A DNA stretch of 64,000 nucleotides from Bacteroidales bacterium (GCA_017480225.1 JAFVBB010000006.1:1-64000), one strand, 5' to 3'. Numbered from the stretch's first letter, positions 8,107-17,779 are shown. The notes: generated from the sequence alone by a model not told the origin. Translations and numbers: made by a program.

Positions 8107-9488
8107 AGCAGCTGTTCCCTTAATGTTTGTTCCATTGGAGCGACCAGACGGTCGATGTCGCCTGCTCCGAGTGTCAGCACCACATCCGGATCCATTGCAG
8201 GCACCAGTCGCAAAGCCTCTTCGGCGGTGCAAAGGCGGGCATGACCGGAAGACATTAGGTCAACAATCATTGCTGACGACACACCAGGCAACGGCTCCTC
8301 TCGCGCCGGATAGATTGGCAGCAGAACGGCCTCATCCAATTCGTCCAACGCGTTGGCAAACTGCGCGGCGAGGTCGCGTGTGCGGCTGAACAGATGGGGC
8401 TGGAAAACACCCACGACACGCTTGCCGGGATAGAGGAAACGCACACTCGAGATAGCGGCGCGAAGCTCGGCTGGATGGTGGGCATAATCATCGATATAGA
8501 CCATACGGGGCTCACGAATCCGGTAATCGAAGCGGCGACATACCCCCTCGAATGTGAGCAGTCCACGACGCAACAAATCCTCATCAAGCCCAAGCCACAA
8601 AGCCACAGCCGAGGCCGCCACTGCATTCTCCACGTTGTACAGAGCGGTTCCGCAAAGTTCAAGGTCGTGCAGAACCTTGACTGGAGTTACTAAATCGAAG
8701 AGGATATTTCCATCGTGGGCACGAACATTCTCCGCATGATAATCGGTATTGGCATCTGACGCGCTATAGCTTGCCAACTTTCTCACCTCAACCATCGCCG
8801 AGGCCGAGTCGTCATGGTAGGAATGGCCATCGGCAGTACGGAACGCTCCCTGCTTGACAAGCAACATACCGTCGCCATCAACCTTTCCGGCAAACTGCCA
8901 GAAAGCATCCATCATACATTCATGAGTGCCGTAAATGTCGAGGTGGTCGGGGTCGGTGGCTGTAATTACCGCCACATGCGGATGCAGACGAAGGAAAGAG
9001 CGGTCATACTCATCGGCCTCAACAACAACCATATCGCTTTTAGTATCGACACGCAGATTAGCTCCAAAGTTTTTGCTTATTCCTCCCAGAAAGGCCGAGC
9101 AGCCTGATGGAGACAAGCTCATCAAGTGCGCTATAAGTGTGCTGATTGTTGTCTTGCCATGGCTGCCGGCCACAGCAATGCAACACTTACCAGTAGTAAT
9201 CTCGCCAAGCACCTGCGACCTCTTTTCCATACGGACACCACGCTGACGCATCTCGCGCATCTCGCCAAGTGCTTCAGGCACTGCCGGAGTATAGACAACC
9301 AAGTCGATACGTTGAGGCAACCGGTCAGGTGCATCGTCATAATGCACAGCAATACCTTCAGACTCGAGAGCCAAAGTAATCGGACTTGGAGTGCGGTCAT
9401 AGCCTTCCACGTGATCACCTCTACGATGGAAGAACCGTGCCAACGCACTCATACCAATACCCCCTATGCCAAGAAAATAATAGTTCAT
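8103..9488 (-). CDS. murC: UDP-N-acetylmuramate--L-alanine ligase MurC
   Basis: Cytoplasmic ATP-dependent ligase that adds L-Ala to UDP-MurNAc. The 461-residue protein is full length with the three Mur-ligase domains: Rossmann start YFLGIGGIGMSALA, P-loop AGSHGKTTI near residue 107, central motifs EADEYDRSF and DPDHLD, and the C-terminal domain with DYAHHPAEL. It overlaps murG upstream by 4 bases (ATGA) and ftsQ downstream likewise, so translation is coupled. Its intact three-domain structure contrasts with the MurD-like gene in the same cluster. Confidence 0.98.
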   Translation of the reverse strand: MNYYFLGIGGIGMSALARFFHRRGDHVEGYDRTPSPITLALESEGIAVHYDDAPDRLPQRIDLVVYTPAVPEALGEMREMRQRGVRMEKRSQVLGEITTGKCCIAVAGSHGKTTISTLIAHLMSLSPSGCSAFLGGISKNFGANLRVDTKSDMVVVEADEYDRSFLRLHPHVAVITATDPDHLDIYGTHECMMDAFWQFAGKVDGDGMLLVKQGAFRTADGHSYHDDSASAMVEVRKLASYSASDANTDYHAENVRAHDGNILFDLVTPVKVLHDLELCGTALYNVENAVAASAVALWLGLDEDLLRRGLLTFEGVCRRFDYRIREPRMVYIDDYAHHPAELRAAISSVRFLYPGKRVVGVFQPHLFSRTRDLAAQFANALDELDEAVLLPIYPAREEPLPGVSSAMIVDLMSSGHARLCTAEEALRLVPAMDPDVVLTLGAGDIDRLVAPMEQTLREQLL

Positions 9489-10594
9489 CGGGCGATAATC
9501 CTCTCTATCTGATCAACAATCTTGTCTGCAGCCCCACGCACAGCCATCTTGCCGATAGCCTCGCTCATGGCCGCCTGTCTTTCAAGGTTAGCAATTAAAT
9601 CCTGTACAACTTCAAGACCTTTTTCCTTGCACTCGTCGTCCCTCACCATCAGGGCAGCTCCCCTTTCAACCAAAGACATGGCATTCTTTGTCTGGTGATC
9701 CTCTGCAACGTTTGGAGACGGGATAAGGATGAGTGGTTTGCCAACCAGACACAGCTCCGATATTGCAATGGCACCAGCACGCGACACCACCACATCGGCG
9801 GCAGAATAAGCCAAATCCATCCGTTGTATGAATTTGTGAACCTTCACGCACTCCCCTGCCCCACTCTGCTTTACTGCGTCTACCGCCAAGTCGTACATCC
9901 ACTGTCCGGTCTGCCAAATGAACTGCATGGGCGTATTATTAACAATCGACAGCGCGTTCATCATCATGTTGTTAATACTACGGGCCCCCAAACTTCCACC
10001 AACCACAAGAACCACAGGAAGTTTGCCATTCAACCCGAAATGGGCAAGACCCTCTTCTTTTGAACAGGACATACTCTCAATGTCGGCACGCACAGGATTG
10101 CCGGTGAAGACAATCTTATCTTTGGGAAAGAAACGATCCATGCCTTCGTATGCCACACAGATACACTCAGCGCCACGAGCCAGCATTTTGTTGGTCAATC
10201 CCGCATAGGAATTCTGCTCTTGCAACACCGTCTTGTAGCCCATGGAGGCAGCAGCCTTCAACGTTGGTTCACTTGCAAATCCTCCAACACCCACCACGAC
10301 ATCGGGGTCGAAATCACGAATGATTCGACGCACCTTCGCATTGCTTCGTACAAGTTTGAACGGCAACTGCAGGTTTTTCCATAGGTTGGGAAGCGTGAAC
10401 CTGCGCTGTAGACCCGCTATCGGGAGCCCCTCGATGCGATAGCCTGCAGCTGGCACTTTTTCCATCTCCATCTTGCCCTCAGCACCTATGAACAGAATGT
10501 CTGCATCGGGCCAACGGTTTCTGATTGCACCCGCTATAGCTACCGCAGGAAAGATGTGGCCTCCACTTCCTCCACCACTAATTATTACTTTCAT
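9485..10594 (-). CDS. murG: MurG, UDP-GlcNAc:lipid I N-acetylglucosaminyltransferase
   Basis: Peripheral membrane GT-B glycosyltransferase that converts lipid I to lipid II. The N-terminus carries the glycine-rich ISGGGSGGHIFPA loop that binds the diphosphate; the second G-loop is GVGGFASEPT near residue 103; the C-terminal UDP-GlcNAc region contains VVGGSLGARSINN and VSRAGAIAISEL. Length (369 residues) is normal. The start overlaps the end of ftsW by 17 bases and its stop overlaps the murC start (ATGA). Confidence 0.98.
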   Translation of the reverse strand: MKVIISGGGSGGHIFPAVAIAGAIRNRWPDADILFIGAEGKMEMEKVPAAGYRIEGLPIAGLQRRFTLPNLWKNLQLPFKLVRSNAKVRRIIRDFDPDVVVGVGGFASEPTLKAAASMGYKTVLQEQNSYAGLTNKMLARGAECICVAYEGMDRFFPKDKIVFTGNPVRADIESMSCSKEEGLAHFGLNGKLPVVLVVGGSLGARSINNMMMNALSIVNNTPMQFIWQTGQWMYDLAVDAVKQSGAGECVKVHKFIQRMDLAYSAADVVVSRAGAIAISELCLVGKPLILIPSPNVAEDHQTKNAMSLVERGAALMVRDDECKEKGLEVVQDLIANLERQAAMSEAIGKMAVRGAADKIVDQIERIIAR

Positions 10595-11789
10595 TGTTTG
10601 CCGTTTTATCTGTGGCAGCAGCAGCCGCCACTGCCTGTTGTTGTTCTCTCTCTTTTGCGTTTACATCATTTGCAATTGACTGTATGACCCCAAGGCCACA
10701 GCCCATAAGGAGATAGGCGGTGCCACCGAACGACACAAATGGAAGCGTTTGCCCTGTCACTGGAAGTACACCCACAGCCACACACATATTCAGAATAGCC
10801 TGCAAATATATGACCGTGCCGATACCGGTAACAGTGAGTGCCCCGAACCTTCCCTTGCACCTCCACGTCAATTTCACACATCTAAAATAGAGCACACTGT
10901 AAATAATGAACACAACCAGACCTCCAAGCAGGCCAGTCTCCTCTATTATTATTGCGTAGATGAAGTCATTATGCGCTTGTGTCATCAATCGTGCATGCAC
11001 GGTGTTGCCCACGCCTGCGCCAACCAAGCCGCCTCGCGCTATTGCCATTCTGGCCATATTTTCCTGCGTCAACTCGTCGGGTTGCGGATTTACCCACGCA
11101 TAAAGACGGTGACCCCAAGTCGGCTCACGCCCTATGCCATACTCCACCGCAGCCTGTCCGGTGTTTATTGACTTCTCATACCTTTTATATGTAGTGGTCA
11201 AATAAACCCCAACCAACAACAGCCCCACCAGCATCACACGCCACCAATACTTGCGGTTCACACCCCCTAATAGCATCATCAGAAAGCAGACCAAAAAGAT
11301 AAGTGCAGCCATGGAGAAGTTGCCCGGCAGGACCAAAGCCACAGGCAGGGCTATCACAAATAAGAGTTGAATGAACGTTCCAAGTTCGTTCAATTGGTCT
11401 TTTTTCAACGACAACAACCTGGCCACAAATATTATGAGAACTATCTTTGCGACCTCCGACGGCTGGAACTGTCCAATCAATGGCACATGTAGCCATCTTT
11501 TGCGCAGCACAAACATCACACCAAGCAGCACCAGCGTGACCCAGTATGCCAACAACGCGAACCTTGAAAAGGTGCGGTAGTTGATGTGAGAAATCACAAT
11601 CATGGCAACATAGGTGGCGCATACAATAATCAGATGGCGCAGGAAAAGGGCAGTCGGAGTCTTTGACGAGAAATTTGAATATGCATATAGGCCGATGGAA
11701 GTGTACACTCCCACCAGGGAAATAACGCTCAAGAGGATGAACATGGCCCAAATGCCACGGTCGCCCCTCAACAACCTTACACGTTTCAT
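10578..11789 (-). CDS. ftsW: SEDS peptidoglycan polymerase FtsW
   Basis: Polytopic inner-membrane glycosyltransferase of the SEDS family that polymerises septal lipid II with its partner FtsI. The 403-residue protein has about ten transmembrane segments and the family motifs QPSEVAKI (after TM4) and GGLVGAGVGN in the large extracytoplasmic loop, then NDFIYAIIIEETGLLGG and the C-terminal TLPFVSFGGTAYL. The last ~25 residues are an Ala/Asn-rich cytoplasmic tail. The start overlaps the stop of the upstream MurD-like gene (ATGA). Confidence 0.97.
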   Translation of the reverse strand: MKRVRLLRGDRGIWAMFILLSVISLVGVYTSIGLYAYSNFSSKTPTALFLRHLIIVCATYVAMIVISHINYRTFSRFALLAYWVTLVLLGVMFVLRKRWLHVPLIGQFQPSEVAKIVLIIFVARLLSLKKDQLNELGTFIQLLFVIALPVALVLPGNFSMAALIFLVCFLMMLLGGVNRKYWWRVMLVGLLLVGVYLTTTYKRYEKSINTGQAAVEYGIGREPTWGHRLYAWVNPQPDELTQENMARMAIARGGLVGAGVGNTVHARLMTQAHNDFIYAIIIEETGLLGGLVVFIIYSVLYFRCVKLTWRCKGRFGALTVTGIGTVIYLQAILNMCVAVGVLPVTGQTLPFVSFGGTAYLLMGCGLGVIQSIANDVNAKEREQQQAVAAAAATDKTANNESNN

Positions 11790-12325
11790 AGTTCTCCCAC
11801 TTCTGTACGGAACAGCTCGCCCTGCTCGTTTGTAGGCTTGCCGTTATGACAGGCCGGGGAATAAATAACCTTCACTTCGTTGTCGCTTTCATAGCGGTAG
11901 GCAAGATGCAAGGCCTGTGCCATCGTGTCAACATGTTCTATGCACGGTATTATCCCCTCGAAAGTACTGTGCATCACATCGCCTTTCCCCACCACAATAA
12001 GCATCCTAACCTTGCGCAATGCTGGCGGTACCAACCGTGAATAGTCGCCAGGCATGGGACACGCATCCACAATCCATACCAGCCCGCCCTGCAGTGATTC
12101 CAGCGTGTACCAAGTGGAGTTGATTGTACGTGAAGCGGCATCGTTTATATACTCACGGCCTCGCACCCGGGCAACAAACTCCATGCGGTAACGTGTGTCG
12201 TCCAGATGGTTGAAGCACGAGCGCAAACCCTCGTTGCGCATCTCCTTCAATTTCTGCACATCAATGCCCGCCAGCCCAGTCGAGCTCTTCTGAAAACCAT
12301 TGTGTACCAATGTTTCTATAGTCAT
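11786..12325 (-). CDS. MurD-like protein, C-terminal Mur-ligase domain only
   Basis: Occupies the murD position (mraY - this - ftsW), but encodes only 179 residues where MurD has about 450. Residues ~38-179 match the MurD C-terminal domain: HLDDTRYRMEFVARVRGREYIND, then VWIVDACPMPGDYS (MurD: VWI.GG.DKG.DY) and SPAC (156-159). The N-terminal UDP-binding domain and the central ATPase domain with its P-loop are absent; only 24 bases separate it from mraY, so they are not hidden nearby. Within the domain, the DSKATN motif is DAASRT and the S-x-D-x-F stretch after SPAC is replaced by HNGKPT, so the lysine, threonine, serine and phenylalanine that hold D-Glu in E. coli MurD are missing. It cannot be a ligase alone. 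The frame is clean and it keeps the ATGA overlap with ftsW, which argues for a retained product. A full murD must exist elsewhere or be replaced. Confidence 0.8.
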   Translation of the reverse strand: MTIETLVHNGFQKSSTGLAGIDVQKLKEMRNEGLRSCFNHLDDTRYRMEFVARVRGREYINDAASRTINSTWYTLESLQGGLVWIVDACPMPGDYSRLVPPALRKVRMLIVVGKGDVMHSTFEGIIPCIEHVDTMAQALHLAYRYESDNEVKVIYSPACHNGKPTNEQGELFRTEVGEL

Positions 12326-12349
12326 TTTGGTCGTTATTTTTTATTCCTG

Positions 12350-13528
12350 TTATCTAAGTTTCAAAGTCGACAGCGTGAAAATGGCCAGCAAAATGGCTAT
12401 TATCACAAAGCGCATAACCACCTTCTCCTCAGCCACGCCCTTCTTCTGGTAATGGTGATGCAGCGGCGACATCAAGAACGGTCTTTTCTCCACCGGCACC
12501 TGAACACCGGCCGGTAGTTTGTGGCGGCGGCGGTAACGCTTGCAGGCCGAAGTCTGAATGATGACCGACAGGTCTTCAACCAGATAGATGCCACACAGCA
12601 GCGGCAACAGCAGTTCCTTGCGTATCAAAATAGCGAAAACAGCAATGATGCCTCCAATGGCAAGCGATCCAGTGTCACCCATGAAAATCTCGGCCGGATG
12701 GGCATTGAACCATAGGAATCCAAGTGTAGAGCCTACAAAAGCCGAACTGAATACTGCAAGCTCTCCTATGTTGGGCAAATACACAATGTTGAGGTAGCCA
12801 GCCATAATTACATTGCCGCTCACCCAAGCCAACAACGCCAAAGCACCACCATTGACAGCAGCCACGCCTGTGGCAATGCCATCTATGCCATCGGTCAAAT
12901 TCGACGCATTGCTCACCGCTGTCACAACCAGCACCACCACTGCCACATACACCACCCATGCATACTGAGCAGCCCATGGACCGAGCCACGACACCAACCA
13001 CGAATAATCGAACTCATTGTTTTTGACAAACGGGATGGTGGTCTTCAGGGGTGAAGGTATGCCAGGATGGAAAACAACAAGCAATCCTACAGCCAACCCA
13101 AGCAGCACCTGCCCTGCCACCTTGTATTTTCCAGGAAGGCCAGCCTTGCCACGAGTCTTCTTCAGGTAATCGTCAAGGAAACCCACCGCACCCATCCACA
13201 GTGTTGTCCCAACCATTATGAGCACATATATGTTGTCCAGTTTTGCGAAGAGCAATGTCGGCACAACAATCGCCAACAAAATCAGCAGTCCGCCCATGGT
13301 TGGGGTTTGTGCCTTTCTCGACGCGCCTTCAAGTCCCAACTCGGTGCGAACCTCGTCCATCACGCCAAGTTTGTTCTTCATGTATCGGATAAAAGGTTTC
13401 CCAAGTACCAACATGATAAGCAGCGAGCTCACCATGCTGGCGGCAGCGCGGAACGATATGTACTGGAAAACACCCGCCCCCGGGAAATCGAAGGATCTGT
13501 CGAGCCAATCAAAAAGGTAGTACAGCAT
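12350..13528 (-). CDS. mraY: MraY, phospho-MurNAc-pentapeptide translocase
   Basis: Integral membrane enzyme that transfers phospho-MurNAc-pentapeptide to undecaprenyl phosphate to make lipid I. The 392-residue protein has about ten transmembrane helices and the family motifs: TPTMGGLLIL early, LTDGIDGIATG with the catalytic aspartates, FMGDTGSLAIGG, and the histidine-rich PLHHHYQKKG loop. Starts 4 bases after murE and is followed at 24 bases by the MurD-like gene. Confidence 0.98.
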   Translation of the reverse strand: MLYYLFDWLDRSFDFPGAGVFQYISFRAAASMVSSLLIMLVLGKPFIRYMKNKLGVMDEVRTELGLEGASRKAQTPTMGGLLILLAIVVPTLLFAKLDNIYVLIMVGTTLWMGAVGFLDDYLKKTRGKAGLPGKYKVAGQVLLGLAVGLLVVFHPGIPSPLKTTIPFVKNNEFDYSWLVSWLGPWAAQYAWVVYVAVVVLVVTAVSNASNLTDGIDGIATGVAAVNGGALALLAWVSGNVIMAGYLNIVYLPNIGELAVFSSAFVGSTLGFLWFNAHPAEIFMGDTGSLAIGGIIAVFAILIRKELLLPLLCGIYLVEDLSVIIQTSACKRYRRRHKLPAGVQVPVEKRPFLMSPLHHHYQKKGVAEEKVVMRFVIIAILLAIFTLSTLKLR

Positions 13529-13532
13529 ATCC

Positions 13533-14990
13533 TTATTTGTCGTTGTTTTCTTTCAGCCAGCCCTCCAACTCCTCAACGTCGTCAAAGTGATGGCGCACTC
13601 CGTTAACCTCCTGGTAATTCTCGTGGCCCTTGCCTGCCACCAGCACAATGTCGCCCTCTCGAGCCATCATGACAGCCGTGCGGATTGCCTGCCTGCGGTC
13701 AGTTATCCGAACCACGCGGCATAACTGCTCTGCAGTCAGCCCACGTTCCATGTCGTCGAGTATGTCTTCCGGCTTCTCCATGCGCGGATTGTCACTGGTA
13801 AGAACCACCTTGTCACTGCATTCGGCGGCTATCTTTGCCATTTCAGGCCTCTTTGTGCGGTCACGGTCTCCTCCGCAGCCAACAACAGTAATAATCTGCT
13901 GCCGCGTGCGACGTATGGCCGCGATGGTGTCGAGCACATTCTGCAAGGCGTCGGGGGTGTGGGCATAGTCCACAATACCTGTAATTCCACGTCCAGCCAC
14001 ATACTGGAAGCGTCCTGGAGCCGGCAAAAGTGCCGACAACCGCAGCAGCGCATCCTCCTTGCCAACTCCGCACAGCCGCGCGGCAGCATAGATGGCTGTG
14101 AGGTTGTAGGCGTTGAAGCGACCCACAAGCCTGCACCACACCTCGCTTCCGTCAATATCAAGATGCATCCCCTCAAATGTGTCCTCAATAACCCGGCAAT
14201 GGTAATCGGCCACTCTCTGCAGCGCATAGGTGTGCACCTCGGCCTTCGTGTTTTGCACCATCACCATGCCGTTGCGGTCGTCAATGTTGGTCAGGGCCCA
14301 GGCACCGCGCGGCAACATGGTGAAGAACGCCTGCTTGGCCGCAATGTAGTTGGCCATTGTGCCATGGAAGTCGAGGTGGTCGTGAGTAATGTTGCTGAAT
14401 ATGCCACCCGCGAATCGCAACCCAGCAATGCGACGCTGCACCACGGCGTGCGAGCTGACCTCCATGAACACATATCGGCACCCCGCATCGGCCATACGGC
14501 ACAGCAATGCGTTCAATTCAAGAGCGTCGGGCGTGGTGTGACTGGCCGGAATCTCTTCGTCGTCAATCTTGTTTACTATTGTCGAGAGCAGGCCTGCATG
14601 GAAACCCAGGCTGCGGAACATACGGTGCAGCAGGGTTACGGTTGTCGTCTTGCCATTGGTGCCGGTGATTCCAACGAGCGCCAGGCGCTCCGAGGGGTGG
14701 CCGTAGTAATTGGCGGCAGCAAGGCCAAGAGCCTCACTGCTGTCCTTCACAATAATGTAGGCGACGCCGTCCTCAACATTGGCAGGCATGGTCTCGCAGA
14801 TGACCGCCACTGCGCCCTGGGACACAGCCTTGCCAATGTAGTTGTGTCCGTCGGTCTTCGTGCCTCGCTGCGCCACGAAAAGCGACCCTTGTCCCACTTT
14901 GCGCGAATCGAACTGCACGTCGGCGACATCCACATCGACGCTGCCCACGACCTCGCAACCTATTCCTTTTATTATTTCGTTAAGTCTCAT
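13533..14990 (-). CDS. murE: MurE, UDP-MurNAc-tripeptide synthetase (meso-DAP type)
   Basis: Adds the third residue of the stem peptide. The 485-residue protein has the P-loop GTNGKTTT at 110-117, the central EVSSHAVVQRR and FSNITHDHLDFHGTM motifs, and a C-terminal domain with VDYAHTPDAL and TSDNPRMEKPEDI. The DNPR sequence is the specificity motif for meso-diaminopimelate, so the peptidoglycan is expected to be of the DAP type. Full length, 9 bases after ftsI. Confidence 0.97.
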   Translation of the reverse strand: MRLNEIIKGIGCEVVGSVDVDVADVQFDSRKVGQGSLFVAQRGTKTDGHNYIGKAVSQGAVAVICETMPANVEDGVAYIIVKDSSEALGLAAANYYGHPSERLALVGITGTNGKTTTVTLLHRMFRSLGFHAGLLSTIVNKIDDEEIPASHTTPDALELNALLCRMADAGCRYVFMEVSSHAVVQRRIAGLRFAGGIFSNITHDHLDFHGTMANYIAAKQAFFTMLPRGAWALTNIDDRNGMVMVQNTKAEVHTYALQRVADYHCRVIEDTFEGMHLDIDGSEVWCRLVGRFNAYNLTAIYAAARLCGVGKEDALLRLSALLPAPGRFQYVAGRGITGIVDYAHTPDALQNVLDTIAAIRRTRQQIITVVGCGGDRDRTKRPEMAKIAAECSDKVVLTSDNPRMEKPEDILDDMERGLTAEQLCRVVRITDRRQAIRTAVMMAREGDIVLVAGKGHENYQEVNGVRHHFDDVEELEGWLKENNDK

Positions 14991-14999
14991 TCGCTGTCT

Positions 15000-17312
15000 C
15001 TAATGTTTCAGTGTCACCACCACCGTGGCGCCGCGCCTTGCCTTGGCACCGGCCACAGGCAGTTGCGACGCCACCTTGCCGTAGCCCTGCATACGCACCT
15101 GGTAGCCTTGCCGCTGCAGCAGTTCCACGGCGTCGCGGGCTGTCATTCCCAAACAGTTGGGCACCACTCCGGGCTGCGGCGTGAAGGGCTGGTATTGCGC
15201 AGGAGTGCTGTCGGTCGCCGCGCTGTACACCACCCAGTGTGCCGACGAGTCTGCCGAGAGGAACGGCTGGTGCAGCAACTTGTAGAGTCTGCGCATCTCG
15301 CTCTGGTCGCCACGTGCCACCACCGGACGCTGCATTGCCTTCACGCTGTCGTCTTCCAGACGAGGCCATACCGACTTGACACCTCCGTTGCTCAGACTCT
15401 TGTCCATCGCCACAACACAGTCGCTTATCGATTTGAACACCTCGGCAGCCTGACGTCCGTAGGAAGGCACTTTCTCCATTACGACAAGACACGTATAGCG
15501 CGGTTTCTCAGCCGGGAAGAATCCGGCAAACGACGCGTTGTAGAGATTGCGGCTATGGTAGTTGGTTACGGCGGTACCGGTCTTGCCAGCTATGCCATAG
15601 GTGTTGTTCTTTATGTTGCTGCCCGTGCCGCGTTCCACAACGCCTTCCAGCATCGCGCGCATCATCAGGGCGCTCTCCTTGCTGCACATGCGTGGGTTGA
15701 GCACCACCGGCTTTTGTTCCACGTAGCGGCCGCCTCTCATAACCCCGCGGCAAAATAGCGGCTTCACCATTCGCCCTCCGGCGGCCAGGCCGTTGTAGAA
15801 TGTTATGACCTGCAGCGGCGACACCATGGTGGAGTAACCGTAACAGAAGTTAAGAAAGTCGCGCTTCGAGGCATAGAGGTTGTTGATGCGCGAGTTGTAT
15901 TGGCGCGACACCACGTCGGGGTTGAGGTTCTGGTAGGGGAACATGCCTTCCACAAGCATACGCAGTGTGTCGCGGCGGTTGCTGTAATAATGCCAGCCCA
16001 GGTCGCACATGCCCACATTCGACGACTGTTCTATTATCTCGCGCACGTTCAATGAATCGCGCAGCCGTCCCTCCTTGTCCTTTATTTGGTGGTCATCCTT
16101 GATTACGCCATACTTGCCGCCGAAGTCTTTTGTGCCGGCACTGAACATAAGCGAGGTGTCTATCTTGACGCCGGGGTCGTTGAGCATGGCGGTGAGGATG
16201 ACCGTCTTGAAGGTGGAGCCAGGCTCATACATGTCGCTCACTGCCACATTGCGGTCGCGCACCTCAAGATACTCATGGCGATGGGTGTCGACAGCCAGAT
16301 TGGCGCAGGCCAGCACATAGCCTGTCTCAATCTCCATCAGCACGGCGCAGCCTGCCGAGCCGCCGTAGCGGTGCAAGGCGGAGCGGAGCGAGTTCTCGGC
16401 GATGTCTTGATAGCGTGTGTCGATGGTGCTTACAATGCTTAGGCCATCCACCTTGGGCTGTATCACCACCGTGTCTATCCGTCCCAGGTCTGTGCGGTGG
16501 TGCACCTCGTGGGGCTCGCGCGGCTCGTCGGGCAGCCATATGCCGCGCGTCAGCCTGCGGCACTGCAGCCTGCCGTCCTGACCGCGCAGCAGGCTGTCGT
16601 ACGCTCCCTCAAGCCCGGTGAAACCCTGGGTGCTTCCACGGCGGTTGGGGAAACCTATGGTGTTGCGCGCCATGTTGCCGTAGATATGGGCGCGGGTTTG
16701 GCGTACAACGCTCTCGCCGTCGACCTGCTTCACCACACCGTGGCGCCAGCCGGGCAGGTTGCATATCTCGGTCCATACCGAATAGGGTACACTGTTCTCC
16801 ACCAGGAAGCAGCGGCGCGCCCTCAAGGGGCGTCCGTTGTTGTCGATGGCTCCATTCTTCGCGCGCTCGCGGTCGATTCGATCGTGGTAGTACTCCGCGC
16901 TGTGTCCGGGCATGGCCGCCGCCAGCATGACGCACAGGGTGTCTATGTAGCGCTCATAGTTCGAGTCGACAATGGGGCCGCTCTCAACCTTGCGGCCTTT
17001 CTTGTCGTACACCGGGTTGCCGTACTCGTTGAGCACCACGGTGTCCATCAGGTCGAGGTACAGGTTGCACTCGGTGACCGTCGTGGCCAGTATTTTGCCG
17101 TCGCTCGAGTAGATATTGCCTCGCCGCGCGGGGTCGGCGCTGACGTTGTCGGTGCGGGCCTCGCTTCGCTGGCGCCATTCCTCGCCATGCACCCACTGCG
17201 TATTGATGATGCCCCACATAATGGCTGCCCCCACCACCAGCGTGAAGAGCAGGTAGAGCAGCATCGTGCCGCGATGCATGTGTTCACTGTCGTTGTTGTC
17301 GTCCTTTTTCAT
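15000..17312 (-). CDS. ftsI: FtsI/PBP3-type transpeptidase with PASTA domain
   Basis: Monofunctional class B penicillin-binding protein that cross-links septal peptidoglycan. The 770-residue protein has one N-terminal membrane anchor (about 17-38), a PBP dimerisation domain, and a transpeptidase domain with SxxK at 366-369 (STFK), SSN at 430-432 and KTGT at 577-580. The last ~60 residues (PGVVPNCLGMTARDAVELL onward, ending VVVTLKH) are one PASTA domain, usual in Bacteroidota FtsI. Start ATG 17312 lies 7 bases after ftsL. Confidence 0.96.
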   Translation of the reverse strand: MKKDDNNDSEHMHRGTMLLYLLFTLVVGAAIMWGIINTQWVHGEEWRQRSEARTDNVSADPARRGNIYSSDGKILATTVTECNLYLDLMDTVVLNEYGNPVYDKKGRKVESGPIVDSNYERYIDTLCVMLAAAMPGHSAEYYHDRIDRERAKNGAIDNNGRPLRARRCFLVENSVPYSVWTEICNLPGWRHGVVKQVDGESVVRQTRAHIYGNMARNTIGFPNRRGSTQGFTGLEGAYDSLLRGQDGRLQCRRLTRGIWLPDEPREPHEVHHRTDLGRIDTVVIQPKVDGLSIVSTIDTRYQDIAENSLRSALHRYGGSAGCAVLMEIETGYVLACANLAVDTHRHEYLEVRDRNVAVSDMYEPGSTFKTVILTAMLNDPGVKIDTSLMFSAGTKDFGGKYGVIKDDHQIKDKEGRLRDSLNVREIIEQSSNVGMCDLGWHYYSNRRDTLRMLVEGMFPYQNLNPDVVSRQYNSRINNLYASKRDFLNFCYGYSTMVSPLQVITFYNGLAAGGRMVKPLFCRGVMRGGRYVEQKPVVLNPRMCSKESALMMRAMLEGVVERGTGSNIKNNTYGIAGKTGTAVTNYHSRNLYNASFAGFFPAEKPRYTCLVVMEKVPSYGRQAAEVFKSISDCVVAMDKSLSNGGVKSVWPRLEDDSVKAMQRPVVARGDQSEMRRLYKLLHQPFLSADSSAHWVVYSAATDSTPAQYQPFTPQPGVVPNCLGMTARDAVELLQRQGYQVRMQGYGKVASQLPVAGAKARRGATVVVTLKH

Positions 17313-17319
17313 CGGGTCG

Positions 17320-17769
17320 TCATTTCTCTATTTCGTAGGGCGGACCGCTGGTGATGCCCACCCCGCGCTCGCGCAGGTCGTCGGCTATCTGCGATATCTT
17401 TATGCTCTGCTGGTACTGCTTCTGCATTTGTATGCGGTGCTCGCGTAGGTACACGATGCGCTTCTCCGAGGCAGCCTTCTCCAGCGAGAGCGTCTCTATG
17501 CGGTAGCGCACACGCACCATCACCAGCAGGTACAGCACGCACAGCAGCACCAGCGGCAGGTATTTTGCCAGCAGTCGGTTGACCACGGCGTCGGCACCCA
17601 GCACACGGCCAATGCCGCGTGCGGTGCGGTCGGCCCGGCTGTCGCCGGCCTGGCCTGCAGCACCGGCACCATCACCCGGCGCACCGGCTGCCGCGGGGGC
17701 ATCGGCCTCGGGCTGGCGCGGCTCCTCAAGGTCATCCTCGACTACCTTCTCTCTGAAGCGGTTTCCCAT
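17320..17769 (-). CDS. ftsL: FtsL-like divisome protein
   Basis: Small bitopic protein in the ftsL position between rsmH and ftsI. The 149 residues comprise a cytoplasmic tail rich in Ala/Gly/Pro/Glu (about 1-75), one transmembrane helix (LLAKYLPLVLLCVLYLLVMV) and a periplasmic helix (YRIETLSLEKAASEKRIVYL) with coiled-coil character, as in FtsL/DivIC-type proteins. The frame is open 14 codons upstream, overlapping rsmH; ATG 17769 is preferred, 10 bases after the rsmH stop. Identification is by topology and gene order, as FtsL sequences diverge quickly. Confidence 0.85.
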   Translation of the reverse strand: MGNRFREKVVEDDLEEPRQPEADAPAAAGAPGDGAGAAGQAGDSRADRTARGIGRVLGADAVVNRLLAKYLPLVLLCVLYLLVMVRVRYRIETLSLEKAASEKRIVYLREHRIQMQKQYQQSIKISQIADDLRERGVGITSGPPYEIEK

Positions 17770-17779
17770 ATCGTGACGT

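Noticed and set aside
12326..12349. Search for the missing MurD N-terminal part as a frameshifted piece
   Set aside because: Only 24 bases separate mraY and the MurD-like gene, and mraY is full length, so there is no room for it.
13959..15758. Plus-strand open frame of 599 codons across murE and ftsI
   Set aside because: Covers parts of two well-supported genes on the other strand.
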